DNA of 46,779 nucleotides from Alphaproteobacteria bacterium (GCA_028281985.1 JANQIU010000039.1:1-46779), one strand, 5' to 3'; shown: positions 8,739 through 20,017, counted from the first letter of the stretch. The notes: generated from the sequence alone by a model not told the origin. Made by a program: numbers and translations.

Positions 8739-8817
8739 GGAATTAATTCTGATACCGTGATCGCCATCCGCTGCCAAGCCCCGGCGTCAATGCCCCCGAT
8801 CACCAGAGCGCTTGCCC

Positions 8818-9183
8818 ATGCCCCGTGACACTCTCGACAGTTTGTCGGATCAACCGGTTCCCCCGGTCCCGTTCGGCGGTCCGGCAGATGCCTGGTTCTG
8901 GTTCATGCAATGCCATATGGCCCGCGAAGACGGGGCCCGAATCGGCAAGGGCCGCGGCGGCGTCCCCAGGCCCTGCGAACCGATCGACGTCATCCGGGTC
9001 ATCGACCGGCTGTTTCGGCAGCGTCGGTTGCTGCGCGATCACATTTGCGTGCTTGCCCATTACGGGCGCCGATTGCTGCCGCCCGACCCGACACGGCCGC
9101 GGGAACAGCGCGCCTACGGCCTTTGGATCGAGGCTCTGGAGCGAATCGATCCGGTCATGCGACGAAAGGGTATCGTCGTCTGA
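8818..9183 (+). CDS. conserved-looking hypothetical protein divergent from the S24 repressor
   Basis: MPRDTLDSLSDQPVPPVPFGGPADAWFWFMQCHMAREDGARIGKGRGGVPRPCEPIDVIRVIDRLFRQRRLLRDHICVLAHYGRRLLPPDP...; ends just before a strong terminator hairpin. Confidence 0.65.
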   Translation: MPRDTLDSLSDQPVPPVPFGGPADAWFWFMQCHMAREDGARIGKGRGGVPRPCEPIDVIRVIDRLFRQRRLLRDHICVLAHYGRRLLPPDPTRPREQRAYGLWIEALERIDPVMRRKGIVV

Positions 9184-9194
9184 CGGGAGGGGAA

Positions 9195-9225
9195 GGCGGG
9201 TCGGATCGTTAGGATCCGACCCGCC
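9195..9225. terminator. bidirectional terminator hairpin between convergent genes
   Basis: Perfect 13-bp stem GGCGGGTCGGATC-GTTAG-GATCCGACCCGCC followed by AAAA. Confidence 0.8.
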
Positions 9226-9234
9226 AAAACAGGC

Positions 9235-9459
9235 TCAGTCTTCCAACTGGTCGATGACAAAACCGGCGCCGGCACCGACGGCACCGCCGATCACCGCCCC
9301 GCAGGCAACGCACCCGCCGGTGATCGCCGTGCCGGCCGCACCGGTGGCGGCCCCGATGGCACCGCCGGACAACACGCGCTCTTCGGTGCTGCTGAGTCCG
9401 GCGCAGCCGGCCAGGGCGAAGGCGGCGGCTGCAACGACGGGTAGGGCAATGCGTTTCAT
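9235..9459 (-). CDS. glycine-zipper lipoprotein
   Basis: MKRIALPVVAAAAFALAGCAGLSS lipobox; GGAIGAATGAAGTAITGGCVACGAVIGGAVGAGAGFVIDQ. Confidence 0.75.
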   Translation of the reverse strand: MKRIALPVVAAAAFALAGCAGLSSTEERVLSGGAIGAATGAAGTAITGGCVACGAVIGGAVGAGAGFVIDQLED

Positions 9460-9750
9460 GGCTCGTGTTCCTGTTGTCGCCTGAGATGCGTCAAAGGTAG
9501 GAAGGGAGGAATCCGTTGCAAAGCGGCGTGTGAAAGATTCCCACATCAACTGTCCTCAGTTGTTGCTGCAGAATCACACTTCTGCGGTTCCCCTCCACGT
9601 CCGGGTGGCCCTTGTCGCGGGCCGTAGCGGGCGGCACAGTGTCGATCGTCCGCCGCGCCATGCCGGGCCTGGGGGTGCGGCAAAGCCCGTTCTCCGCAAG
9701 GTAGCGGGCCTGTCCCCGTCCCGCCGCAACCGATCGGCTGCCGCCCCCAC

Positions 9751-10716
9751 ATGGCTGTGTATACGGAAGTTTCTGACGAGGATGTGGCAGCGTTCGTCGC
9801 CGAGTACGATATCGGCCGCGTTCTGGCCCTGAAGGGTATCGCCGAAGGGGTCGAGAACACCAACTACCTGCTGGTCACCGAAGCGGGGCAGTTCATCCTG
9901 ACGCTCTATGAGAAGCGCGTGCAGGCCGAAGACCTGCCGTTCTTCCTGTCCCTGATGGAGCATCTGTCGCAAGGAGGCCTTGCCTGTCCCCTGCCGCTGC
10001 ACGGCCGGGACGGACGGGCGCTGCGGGAACTGCGCGGGCGGCCGGCGGCGGTCGTGACCTTCCTGCGTGGCCTGTCGCCGCGCAAACCGCATGTCGGCCA
10101 TTGCGCCGGGGTCGGACAGGTTCTGGCCCAGTTGCACCGGGCGGGCGACGGTTTCACGCTGTCGCGGACCAATGACCTTTCGGTCGCCGGCTGGCGCGAC
10201 CTCCTCGACAAGACCGCTGACCGGGCCGATTCGGTCCGGCCGGGCCTGGCCGAAGCCCTGTCGGCCGAGGTCGAGCATCTGGCGCGGGAATGGCCCGACA
10301 CCCTGTCCAGCGGCGTGATCCATGCCGACCTGTTCCCGGACAATGTGCTGTTCGAGGGCGACCGGGTCAGCGGCGTCATCGATTTCTATTTCGCCTGCAC
10401 CGACGCCTTTGCCTACGACCTGGCCATCTGCCTGAACGCCTGGTGCTTCGAAGCGGACCGGCAATTCAACGTCACCAAAGCGCGGCAGCTTCTGCGCGGG
10501 TATCGCCAGGTCCGGCCCCTGCCCGCGGCCGAAATCGCCGCATTGCCGCTGCTGGCACGCGGCGCAGCGCTGCGGTTCCTGCTGACCCGGCTTTACGACT
10601 GGCTGTACACGCCCCCCGACGCCTTCGTCCGCCGCAAGGACCCGTTGGAGTACTGGGACAAGCTGCGGTTCCACAGGGCGGTGGCGAGCAGCGGCGAGTA
10701 CGGTCTCGACCCATGA
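9751..10716 (+). CDS. thrB: homoserine kinase (ThrB, APH-fold type)
   Basis: [41 protein letters not shown]; catalytic [31 protein letters not shown]; followed immediately by rnhA. Confidence 0.93.
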   Translation: MAVYTEVSDEDVAAFVAEYDIGRVLALKGIAEGVENTNYLLVTEAGQFILTLYEKRVQAEDLPFFLSLMEHLSQGGLACPLPLHGRDGRALRELRGRPAAVVTFLRGLSPRKPHVGHCAGVGQVLAQLHRAGDGFTLSRTNDLSVAGWRDLLDKTADRADSVRPGLAEALSAEVEHLAREWPDTLSSGVIHADLFPDNVLFEGDRVSGVIDFYFACTDAFAYDLAICLNAWCFEADRQFNVTKARQLLRGYRQVRPLPAAEIAALPLLARGAALRFLLTRLYDWLYTPPDAFVRRKDPLEYWDKLRFHRAVASSGEYGLDP

Positions 10717-11198
10717 CGACTGGCGAGGCGCGATCCGCGCAGGCCTCCGGCAAGCAGGTCGAAGCGTTCACCGACGGGGCCTGCAGCGGCAACCCGGGAC
10801 CCGGCGGCTGGGGCGTGGTGCTGCGCTATGGCGGTCACGAACGCGAACTGTCCGGCGGCGAACCGGACACCACCAACAACCGGATGGAGCTTATGGCGGC
10901 GATTCAGGCGCTGGAGGCCCTGACGCGGCCGGTTCGGATCCGGCTGACGACCGACAGCCGCTACGTGATGCAGGGCGTCACGGAATGGCTGCCCGGCTGG
11001 AAGGCGCGGGGTTGGCGGACGGCCGACAAGAAACCGGTTAAGAATGTCGACCTATGGCAGCGGCTGGAGGCCGCCATGACCCCGCACCGGGTCGACTGGC
11101 AATGGGTGCGTGGCCATGCCGGACACCCGGAGAACGAGCGGGCCGATGCGCTTGCCAGGGCCGGTCTGGCCCAGGTCCGCGACGGCCCGCCCGTCTAA
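10713..11198 (+). CDS. rnhA: ribonuclease HI
   Basis: [92 protein letters not shown] overlap with thrB. Confidence 0.97.
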   Translation: MTTGEARSAQASGKQVEAFTDGACSGNPGPGGWGVVLRYGGHERELSGGEPDTTNNRMELMAAIQALEALTRPVRIRLTTDSRYVMQGVTEWLPGWKARGWRTADKKPVKNVDLWQRLEAAMTPHRVDWQWVRGHAGHPENERADALARAGLAQVRDGPPV

Positions 11199-11218
11199 AC
11201 TGCGATCGGAAAACCGGA

Positions 11219-11704
<486 letters not shown>

Positions 11705-11799
11705 GGGTGGTATCTCCGTGTCTGGGCGGGCTTTCCGGAAAGCCGAAGGGCTCCGGCCCCGACCTTCTAGAGCATTTCCCAGAGGCGGGAAACCGCTGG

Positions 11800-13935
11800 T
11801 CAGCCCGGCCAGCCGGCCTGCCGCAGGGCGTTCATCACGGCGTCGTTGGTCAGCAGTTCCGGCAGGATCACGCCTTCCGGCGCCTGCGGCCCGTAGACCG
11901 CGTTGAACGGAATGCCGTACCGACCGTGACGGGCCAGAAAGGCGGCAATCCCATCATCCGGGCGGGTCCAGTCGGCCTGCATGGCCACCACCTCGCCACC
12001 GCCCAGAACCGCGGCGACCTCGGCCCGGTCGAGCACGAGCGTCTTGTTGGCGATGCAGGTGAGGCACCAGTCCGCGGTGATGTCGAGGAAGACCACACGG
12101 CCGGCATCGACCGACCGGCCGATCCCCCCCGGGTCGAACGCCTCCCAACCGACGACCTCCGCCTCGATGGACGCGGCCTCCGTCGGGGTAAACACGGCCG
12201 GCAGGGCAAAACCGGCCAGCAGCAGCACCGCAGCGGCGGAGCCCGCCATCCGGCGCCGCACCGGGGCGCCTGAACGCCGGACCCATAGGGCGATCCCGGC
12301 CAGTGCCATCAGTCCGGCGACCAAGCCCGCCGCCAGCATCGATTCCTGATTGGCGACGACGGTCAGCAGCCACACGGCGGTGCCGATCAGCGCCAGGCTC
12401 AAGACCCGCTTGAGCTGGACCATCCAGCGGCCGGGACGCGGCAGCGCCCGGGCCAGCCCCGGTGCGGCCGCGACGAACAGATAGGGCAGCGCCATGCCCA
12501 GACCCAGCGCCAGGAAGACCAGGACGATCTCACCGGCGCCGTGCGACAGGGCGAACCCCACGGCGGTGCCCAGAAACGGGGCACTGCACGGCGTGGCCAG
12601 CAGGGTGGCGAACACGCCGGTGGCAAAATGCCCCGACAGCCCCCCGCCGGTGCCCACACGACCCGCCGCGTCGCCGAGCCGGCCGGGCAGCGGGATCTCG
12701 AACAGGCCCAGCAGGTTGCAGGCGAACAGGGTCAGGATCGCGACCATGAAGGTCAGAAACAGCGGCTGCTGGAACTGAATGCCCCAGCCGACGACGCCGC
12801 CCGCGGCCTTGATGGCCACCATGGCGCCGGCCAGCGCCAGGAAGGAGGCGACCACGCCGGCAGCCGTGGCCAGGAACCCGACCCGGATCGTCGCCCGCTC
12901 GGCCCCACCCATGTTGACCACGGACAGAAGCTTCAGGGACAGGACCGGCAGGACGCAGGGCATCAGATTGAGGATCAGCCCGCCAAGCAGGGCCAACCCC
13001 AGGATCACCACCAACCCGCGCCCGGCCGTCGATGCCGCCGACGGATCGCCGGCGCCGCCCGGCATCGCGACATGCACGGCTTCGACGGCGCGCACCCCAT
13101 CGACCAGAGTAACGGTCAAGACCTCTCCGGCCAGCCCGGCTTCGGGCGCCGGCGTCTGCCAGTCGACCGGCAGATCGGCGACAACCCTCAGGCCATCGGC
13201 CGAGAACGTGGCCTGCGGCCGGCCGAACACCACGTGGTGATCGCTCTCGATAAAGATGTCGGGCGCAGCGAAGGGGTCGCGCGCCGTACCGACGACCCTC
13301 AAGACATCGCCGGCTTCCACCAGCGCAACCTGCTCGATGCGGAGGCCGGCGGCCACGCCGTCGCCGGGCACGCGGCTGGAAAACTGGTCGATGATATTGG
13401 CCCGTCTGGCGTCGGCGGTCGCAGCCCCTGCCGGGATCTCTAGACTGAGGTCGAAGCGGGCCGGCACGCACAGATCGGAACAGACCAGCAGGTTGACATC
13501 GCCGCGCAGGGCCACGGGGCGGCCCGGATCGGCCACCGTCACTGTCAGCGGGAAGATGACTTCGTCGCCATAGCCGAAGGTGTCGATCCCGAACAGCTCG
13601 AACCGCTCCGGCGCGGGAAACGCCAGTTCGACATTGGCCACGTTTTCCGAACGCGACCAATCGATGACGGGCGGCAATCCGGCGTCGCCCGGCGACCGCC
13701 AATAGGTCTTCCAGGGCGCGTCCAAGCGCACCTGAAGGCCGGCCGGCACCGCGTCCAGCTCACCGGTGGCGTCGACCGCGGCAATTAGTCTGGCTTCGGC
13801 ATAGTCCGCATCGGCCAGTTCGGCGTCCGCCCAGCGGCCGGAAGCGGCCGAAGCCGGATCAACAGGCCCGGCGATGGCCGGCAGCACCAGGCCCAGCAGG
13901 GCGCCCCACAACGATGCGCGGCGGCGGGTTTCCAT
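11800..13935 (-). CDS. DsbD/ScsB-like protein-disulfide reductase
   Basis: METRRRASLW signal region, periplasmic DsbD-alpha-like domain, membrane core with LNLMPCVLPVLSLK and LLATPCSAPFLGTA, C-terminal thioredoxin domain DITADWCLTCIANK. Confidence 0.9.
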   Translation of the reverse strand: METRRRASLWGALLGLVLPAIAGPVDPASAASGRWADAELADADYAEARLIAAVDATGELDAVPAGLQVRLDAPWKTYWRSPGDAGLPPVIDWSRSENVANVELAFPAPERFELFGIDTFGYGDEVIFPLTVTVADPGRPVALRGDVNLLVCSDLCVPARFDLSLEIPAGAATADARRANIIDQFSSRVPGDGVAAGLRIEQVALVEAGDVLRVVGTARDPFAAPDIFIESDHHVVFGRPQATFSADGLRVVADLPVDWQTPAPEAGLAGEVLTVTLVDGVRAVEAVHVAMPGGAGDPSAASTAGRGLVVILGLALLGGLILNLMPCVLPVLSLKLLSVVNMGGAERATIRVGFLATAAGVVASFLALAGAMVAIKAAGGVVGWGIQFQQPLFLTFMVAILTLFACNLLGLFEIPLPGRLGDAAGRVGTGGGLSGHFATGVFATLLATPCSAPFLGTAVGFALSHGAGEIVLVFLALGLGMALPYLFVAAAPGLARALPRPGRWMVQLKRVLSLALIGTAVWLLTVVANQESMLAAGLVAGLMALAGIALWVRRSGAPVRRRMAGSAAAVLLLAGFALPAVFTPTEAASIEAEVVGWEAFDPGGIGRSVDAGRVVFLDITADWCLTCIANKTLVLDRAEVAAVLGGGEVVAMQADWTRPDDGIAAFLARHGRYGIPFNAVYGPQAPEGVILPELLTNDAVMNALRQAGWPG

Positions 13936-14132
13936 GCCCGTCTCACAGCTCCATTTCGGTCGGCATCCACCGACACGGTGGCGGTCGGCTATTCGTCGCC
14001 ATATGTAATGACTCGATAACAGACCGAGTGTCACAATTGCGCCAGCAGTCCAGGGCACTCTGATTGATGCCCTCGGGGCGATACCGCCGCCCGAGGCCGC
14101 TGGCAACCGACCGCTTGAAGCAGGGGGGCACC

Positions 14133-14723
14133 ATGCCGCTCTCCCATCACAAGGACGCCGGGGACGAAACGCGTTTCCTCACCGGGCAGTTTCTGATCGC
14201 CATGCCCAGCATGGCCGACCCGCGCTTCCAGCGTACGGTCATCTACATGTGCGCCCACAGCGAAGACGGCGCCATGGGCCTTGTGGTCAATAAGCCGTTG
14301 GCGTCGATCACCTTTCCCGATCTTCTGGAGCAGCTCGGCATCGAATCGACGATGCATGTCGACCGTCGGCAGGTTCTGTTCGGCGGACCGGTGGAATCCG
14401 GTCGTGGGTTTGTCCTGCATACCGATGATTTCGTCCGCGACGGCACCATGCGTGTCGAGGGCGGCGTGGCCCTGACGGCAACGATCGACATCCTGCGGGC
14501 GATCGCCGAAGGGGCGGGGCCACGCCGGCACATTCTGGCGCTCGGCTATGCCGGCTGGGCACCTGGGCAGCTGGACCAGGAGATCCAGGCCAATGGCTGG
14601 CTGCATGCCCCGGCCGACCCCACCCTGCTGTTCGACGACAATCTGGATAGCAAATGGCAGCGGGCCATCGGCAAGCTGGGCATCAGCCTGCACACGCTGT
14701 CCGGTGAGGCCGGCCACGCCTGA
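14133..14723 (+). CDS. YqgE/AlgH family protein
   Basis: FLTGQFLIAMPSMADPRFQRTVIYMCAHSEDGAMGLVVNKPL; VLFGGPVESGRGFVLH; ALGYAGWAPGQLDQEI. Confidence 0.95.
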   Translation: MPLSHHKDAGDETRFLTGQFLIAMPSMADPRFQRTVIYMCAHSEDGAMGLVVNKPLASITFPDLLEQLGIESTMHVDRRQVLFGGPVESGRGFVLHTDDFVRDGTMRVEGGVALTATIDILRAIAEGAGPRRHILALGYAGWAPGQLDQEIQANGWLHAPADPTLLFDDNLDSKWQRAIGKLGISLHTLSGEAGHA

Positions 14724-14881
14724 CGCCCGGCATCCGACAGGCGCACCCGGTACGCGCACCCGACACCCGAGCGATTGCATCGCCGCCTCTAACCCTGAGC
14801 CATCGTGCGGTCGGACAGCGCCCTGCGATTGCGACTCGATCCCGCCATGGACGCCAAGTCGGCTCAGGAACCCGACCACGC

Positions 14882-14908
14882 TTGTGTAGATCGTCGCCGT
14901 TTACACAA
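14882..14908. promoter_or_regulatory. inverted repeat TTGTGTA-N13-TACACAA upstream of a histidine kinase gene
   Basis: Perfect 7-bp arms at 14882-14888 and 14902-14908 in the yqgE/kinase gap. Confidence 0.3.
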
Positions 14909-15041
14909 CCTAAAGGCGCGTCTCTCAAGATGAAACTCAGCTCTCGCTGGGGACAGGGGTTAGCGGCATCGTTACGATTGGCTGTCATACTAGTTTACCA
15001 TCCTCGCCGTTGGCGGCGCTTCGCTGCCGCCAGCAGCATCC

Positions 15042-16640
15042 GTGGAGATCGTCGAACCAGAGCAAGCCCCCGGACATCCATTGACACACCGCGCTCCCCG
15101 GCCGGTTACCGCCAGCCACGAACCCGACCTTAGCCAACCGATTCGGCCGCCGCTCTCGGCGCAGCATCTGGTCGCGGCCATGGCGGGGGCGTCGGTTGCG
15201 GTTACGGTGTGGGATGGCCGCGACCGCCTTTGCGACTTCAACGCCTTCGCGGCAAAGGCCTACGACGCAGGCGGGGCCTTGTTGAAGCCGGGGCTGTCCT
15301 ACCACGAGTTCGTCGCCCGGACGCATATCGGGCCGGCCGTGTCCCACAGCCGCAAGTCCTGCCGGACCGGCACCACGGACGCCCCAGCCGAAATCGCGCT
15401 GGCGAGTGGCCGATGGCTGCGCATTCACTGCCTTTGTCTGCCCGACGGCGGGTCCATTGATCTTGGATACGACGTCACCGAAGAGCGGGCCCGGCAGTCG
15501 CGCCTTCGCGCCCAGGAGGAGCGACTGGCCCTGGCGCTGGAGGCCGGTGGCGACGGCGTCTACGACATCGACTTCAAGTCCGACCGCGTTTGGCTGTCGC
15601 CAAGCTGGAAGGCGCTCATCGGCTATGCGGATCAGGAGCTGTCGTCCGAGTACGAGACGTTCCGGGACCGGGTGCACCCCGATGACTGGCCGCGCCTGCT
15701 GGCGTCTTCCCGCGCCGCCGAACTCCGCCATGACCGGTTCTGGAGTTACGAGTACCGGCTTCGGCACCGCGATGGTTCCTGGCGCTGGGTGCACGCGCGC
15801 GCCATCTATCACTACGACGTCGACGGCGAGCCGCTGCGCTGCACCGGGACGATGACCGACACGACGGAGCGAAAACGGCTGGAAGCCGAACTGCGTATCG
15901 CCAAGGAACAGGCCGAATACGCAAACCGCTCCAAATCCGACTTCCTGGCCCATATGAGCCACGAGCTGCGCACCCCGCTGAATGCGATCCTTGGGTTCTC
16001 CGAAGTGATCCGCGACGGGCTGGTCAGCGTGAGCGACGAGAACCGCTACCGCGACTATGCGGGCGACATCCACACAAGCGGCTCCCATCTTCTGTCGCTG
16101 ATCAACGATGTTCTGGATCTGTCGAAGGTCGAAGCGGGCAAGTTCCGGGTCGACGCCAGTCCCTGCCGGCCCGACCGGCTGCTGCACGATACCGCCCGGC
16201 TCTTCCGGTCGATGGCCGATCGCATGCGCATCAACCTGGTGGTGGAAGCACCCGATCCGCTACCGACGCTCAACGTCGACGAGCGTCTGGTCAAACAGGC
16301 GCTGATGAACCTGTTGTCGAATGCCGTGAAGTTCACGCCCGAAGGCGGCGACATCACGCTAAGCGGCCAGGATCTGGGCGGGCCCGTGAAGCTCAGCGTG
16401 GCCGATACCGGATGCGGTATTCCGCCCAATCTGCTCCAGGACATTTTCGAACCGTTCAGTTCGGCCGCCAATCACTCGGTCTCGACGACGCGGGGAACCG
16501 GCCTGGGCTTGCCCCTCGTCCGCCGTTTCATCGAGCTGCATGATGGGCGCGTCACCATCGACAGCACGCCCGGCGGCACGACGGTGGCGCTGCTGTTTCC
16601 GCCGGCCCGGGTCGTCGATCACTGGGCCTTCGGCCAATGA
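15042..16640 (+). CDS. PAS-domain sensor histidine kinase (no obvious TM)
   Basis: Two PAS-like segments (second: DGVYDIDFKSDRVWLSPSWKALIGYADQEL...YEYRLRHRDGSWRWVHARAI); MSHELRTPLNAILGFSEVI; NLLSNAVKFTPEGG; GTGLGLPLV. Start codon uncertain. Confidence 0.9.
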   Translation: MEIVEPEQAPGHPLTHRAPRPVTASHEPDLSQPIRPPLSAQHLVAAMAGASVAVTVWDGRDRLCDFNAFAAKAYDAGGALLKPGLSYHEFVARTHIGPAVSHSRKSCRTGTTDAPAEIALASGRWLRIHCLCLPDGGSIDLGYDVTEERARQSRLRAQEERLALALEAGGDGVYDIDFKSDRVWLSPSWKALIGYADQELSSEYETFRDRVHPDDWPRLLASSRAAELRHDRFWSYEYRLRHRDGSWRWVHARAIYHYDVDGEPLRCTGTMTDTTERKRLEAELRIAKEQAEYANRSKSDFLAHMSHELRTPLNAILGFSEVIRDGLVSVSDENRYRDYAGDIHTSGSHLLSLINDVLDLSKVEAGKFRVDASPCRPDRLLHDTARLFRSMADRMRINLVVEAPDPLPTLNVDERLVKQALMNLLSNAVKFTPEGGDITLSGQDLGGPVKLSVADTGCGIPPNLLQDIFEPFSSAANHSVSTTRGTGLGLPLVRRFIELHDGRVTIDSTPGGTTVALLFPPARVVDHWAFGQ

Positions 16641-16740
16641 TGACCGGACCGGCCGGTAACGCGCGGGAAGATGTTGCTTAGCGCAGGAACGCGAGGCTTG
16701 GGATCGCTCTGGCGGTCCCGGTCATCGCGTGAACCGCGCC

Positions 16741-17103
16741 CTACTTCTCGGCGTTGGGCACGGCCCCTTCGTCGTCTTCCATCCCGCCCGGTACGCGATC
16801 GGCGATGCGGAACGACATCAACTCCGTCTGCATGCGGCCGATATGCAGATCGATCATCCGCTCCGCATAGGCGGCCAACTCGTCGATCACCTCCAGAACC
16901 TGATCGCCGCCCGACAGCCGCCGCAACCGCTCGCCGAAATCGGCCAGCTTGGCGACCATTTCCTCGTTGCCATCGAATTCCGCCGGATCGAGATAGTCGA
17001 GGGCATCATCTATTCCCTCGATATCGCGAATCGCCAGGTGCTGGATCGCCCGCATCAGGCGACGCACCAGCTCGGCATACATGTACAGCGTTCCCGACTC
17101 CAC
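16741..17103 (-). CDS. hypothetical protein
   Basis: 120 aa acidic helical protein MESGTLYMYAELVRRLMRAIQHLAIRDIEGIDDALDYLDPAEFDGNEEMVAKLADFGERLRRL...; isolated between two kinase genes. Confidence 0.55.
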   Translation of the reverse strand: MESGTLYMYAELVRRLMRAIQHLAIRDIEGIDDALDYLDPAEFDGNEEMVAKLADFGERLRRLSGGDQVLEVIDELAAYAERMIDLHIGRMQTELMSFRIADRVPGGMEDDEGAVPNAEK

Positions 17104-17358
17104 GCACCCTCCGGACCCGTCTGCGAACAGATGTTTCCGACACTAGATCAACACCGCCACAGATGGAATGATCCGGGGGTCGACAATAGCGATGCCAGCC
17201 AGCCCAGGACCGGTACCCACCCATGGCGGCCCCCGGGCCGTCTCCGCATCGTGAGCACCCACGCCGCATAGCCAAACGGATAATCATTCGCTAACCAAAC
17301 ACCGTGATAACCCAAACGCGATTGGATAAAATTCAACTCTCTTACAAGGCGAATCCCC

Positions 17359-18609
17359 TTGGCCGATGAAACGCCAGTTTCCTTCAGCGAAGCCCAGCGT
17401 CTGGACGTCCTGCACTCTTTCGCCGTGCTGGATACCGCACCGGATCCGGAAATGGACGACCTTACGCGCCTGGTCGCGCGCCATTTCGACGTCCCGATCG
17501 TCCTGGTCACGCTGATCGACGAGACGCGGCAGTGGTTCAAGTCCCGTGTCGGTCTGGAGACCGAGGAAACACCGCGCGCCCTGGCGTTCTGCGCCCATGC
17601 GATCATCGGCACGCGCCCGCTGGTCGTGCTCGACGCGCGCGAAGATCCCCGGTTCGCCGGAAACCCGGTGGTCACGGATCATCCGCATGTCCGTTTTTAT
17701 GCCGGCGCGCCGCTGATCACGACCGAGGGCTTCAAACTGGGCACGCTCTGCCTGGTTGACCTCAAGCCGTGGACGGCGTTCTCCGAGGACCTGCAGAAGG
17801 ACCTGGTGACTTTTGCCGGGATCGCTCTGCGCCGGCTCGAGGCGTTGCGGCCGGACGACATCCGACGCGGACTTGAGCTGGAGCGACAGGCCGCCCAGCG
17901 CGCCGTGGAGGAGACCGTCGCCCATCTGGCCCACGAGATCCGCAACCCGCTGGCGACGATGATCGGCCATGCGGAGATCATAGAACAACAGGTCCTGGGT
18001 CCGAGTGCCGTCGATCGATACCGTGAAAGCGCCCGCCAGATCATCGATACCGGCCGCTATCTCGTCGATCTAGCCCGACGGTCTCTGGAGTTCGCCCGCC
18101 TGCGCTCTGGCGAGGTCGGCATGACCGAAGCCTGGGTCACGCTCGGCGACATCGACCAGGCGGTCCGCCAACTCCTGACGCACCACACCGCGGGACAGAC
18201 GCCGGCGGTGGCATCATCCCTCGGCGACACCGACGTGGAGCTGTTTGTGGACAGGCTCCACATGATCCAGATCCTGACCAACCTGCTGTCGAACGCGGTC
18301 AAGTACACACCGGCCGGCGGAAAGGTCGACATTCGGGCGGCACGCCAGAATGACGGCGCCCTGACGATCGCGATCGCCGACACCGGTATGGGCATGACCG
18401 CCGAAGAGGTGGAACGGGCGCTGCGGCCCTTCGGCAGGGTTCACCATGGCGTCCGGCACGCCGAAGAGGGGTTCGGCCTGGGACTGCCGCTGGCAAAGCG
18501 GCTGATCGAACTGCAGGGCGGCCGGTTGACCATAGACAGCGCCAAGGGCCGCGGCACAACCGTGTCGGTTCGGGTGCCCAGCTACCGGGTGCGCGGGGGC
18601 GCCGGCTAA
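17359..18609 (+). CDS. GAF-domain sensor histidine kinase
   Basis: GAF: RLDVLHSFAVLDTAPDPEMDDLTRLVARHFDVPIVLVTLIDETRQWFKSRVGL...FCAHAI...FYAGAPL; H-box AHLAHEIRNPLATMIGHAEII; NLLSNAVKYTPAGG; GFGLGLPLAKRLIELQGG. Confidence 0.92.
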   Translation: MADETPVSFSEAQRLDVLHSFAVLDTAPDPEMDDLTRLVARHFDVPIVLVTLIDETRQWFKSRVGLETEETPRALAFCAHAIIGTRPLVVLDAREDPRFAGNPVVTDHPHVRFYAGAPLITTEGFKLGTLCLVDLKPWTAFSEDLQKDLVTFAGIALRRLEALRPDDIRRGLELERQAAQRAVEETVAHLAHEIRNPLATMIGHAEIIEQQVLGPSAVDRYRESARQIIDTGRYLVDLARRSLEFARLRSGEVGMTEAWVTLGDIDQAVRQLLTHHTAGQTPAVASSLGDTDVELFVDRLHMIQILTNLLSNAVKYTPAGGKVDIRAARQNDGALTIAIADTGMGMTAEEVERALRPFGRVHHGVRHAEEGFGLGLPLAKRLIELQGGRLTIDSAKGRGTTVSVRVPSYRVRGGAG

Positions 18610-18649
18610 GCCATCGGGCGGGCGGGGGTCCGGCGATCCGGATCCGAGA

Positions 18650-20017
18650 TCAGCTTTCCCACCACGCCCGCATCTTGCCGGGATTCAGCAAACCATGCGG
18701 ATCCGACTGGCGCTTGAAGGCAAGCTGGACGGCATCGATCTCCTTCATGCCCCCATCCTCCAGGATGTAGGTGTGCGGATTGAAGATCGGGCATCCCTGG
18801 GCTTCGTGATAGTCCATGATCTCCTGCAGGCGCTCCGGCGTCGTGTAGCGGACGAGCTGGAGCCCGAAACAGGCGACCTCACCGTTCAGCCGGACGAACT
18901 CCACATGCATCGGCACCTCGTCGCCGAAGTGGTCCGCCATCTGCAGGACCGTCTCCACATGCCGGCCGGGTGAAAACACCGTCTGGAGGTAGGTGATCGA
19001 CTTATCGACCTTCAGGGCCTGCAGCGTCGTGTGGTTCCAGGTGAACTCGTAGAGCGGCGTCACGTGAGCCAGTTCGTCACCGCGTTTGCAGTAGCACACG
19101 CCGCCCGCATGGTCGGCGACTAGTTGTTCGAAGGGTTCCAGCCCGTTTTCGGCCACCATGCACAAGGCGACGCTGCGCCCGCCCGGAATGACGTCCTTCA
19201 GGGAACGAAAGAACTGCTGCGGCACCGGCGCGGCGATGACGGTCACCAGCTTCTTGGCGATCGGATCGGCAACACACAGCGCCTGGGCAAACCGCATCGC
19301 CGAAGCCAGGTCGGGAAAGTGGGCAATCACGTCCGCCCAGGGCTGAACCGGCGCCATCGGCAACTCAACCCGGGTGATGATCCCGTTGCAGCCATAGGCG
19401 TGGGTCGCCTTCAGGACGTCGTCGCCGCGCAGATCCAAAACCCGGGGCTGATCCTCCAGAGTAACAACGCGCAGGCCCAGAACGTTGCCCCGGTCGCGCA
19501 GGAGGCCGTAGTTGATCGCCCCGACACCGGTCGATCCGCCGGCCACGAAGCCGCCGATGGTCGCCGTGCGGCGGGTCGAAGGGTGAAAGCGCATCTCCCA
19601 GCCCTGCGGCTGGGTCTCGGCCTCAAGATCCGCCAGCTTCTTGCCGGCTTCCACCGACAGCACCCCGCCATCCAGCGACAAGATCCGGTCGAGGCCGGTC
19701 ATTTCCAGGATCACGCCGCCTTCCAGCGGCATCGCCTGGCCGTAATTGCCGGTGCCGGCACCGCGCACGGTCAGCGGAACGCCCCAAGCCACACACAGCC
19801 TGGCCACTTCGAGCACGTCGTCTTCGCTGCGGGGTGTGACGACGATATCGCCGAACTTGCCCTTGAGCTGGTGTTTCAGGATCGGGCTGTACCAGTAGAA
19901 GTCGCGGCTCTTCTGCTTGACCAGCGGTGGATCCAGGCTGTGCGGAATGGGGCCCAGCGCGGCCGCGAAGGCTGGCCAATCCACCGACGGGCTCCCGGCG
20001 ACGGCTGCGGTCGGCAT
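18650..20017 (-). CDS. FAD-binding oxidoreductase (PCMH/GlcD-like)
   Basis: VVTPRSEDDVLEVARLCVAWGVPLTVRGAGTGNYGQAMPLEGGVILEMTGLDRI; GGFVAGGSTGVGAINYGLLRD. Confidence 0.9.
   Translation of the reverse strand: MPTAAVAGSPSVDWPAFAAALGPIPHSLDPPLVKQKSRDFYWYSPILKHQLKGKFGDIVVTPRSEDDVLEVARLCVAWGVPLTVRGAGTGNYGQAMPLEGGVILEMTGLDRILSLDGGVLSVEAGKKLADLEAETQPQGWEMRFHPSTRRTATIGGFVAGGSTGVGAINYGLLRDRGNVLGLRVVTLEDQPRVLDLRGDDVLKATHAYGCNGIITRVELPMAPVQPWADVIAHFPDLASAMRFAQALCVADPIAKKLVTVIAAPVPQQFFRSLKDVIPGGRSVALCMVAENGLEPFEQLVADHAGGVCYCKRGDELAHVTPLYEFTWNHTTLQALKVDKSITYLQTVFSPGRHVETVLQMADHFGDEVPMHVEFVRLNGEVACFGLQLVRYTTPERLQEIMDYHEAQGCPIFNPHTYILEDGGMKEIDAVQLAFKRQSDPHGLLNPGKMRAWWES

Noticed and set aside
8041-9183. 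Prophage remnant suggested by the S24 repressor
   Set aside because: No integrase, terminase, structural or lysis genes nearby; the neighbours are chromosomal housekeeping genes.
16639-16726. Inverted arms GATGACCGGACCG / CGGTCCCGGTCATC between convergent genes as a novel RNA
   Set aside because: The arms are near-complementary with a one-base bulge and a 61-nt loop, more likely a loose terminator-type structure; too little evidence for an RNA gene.
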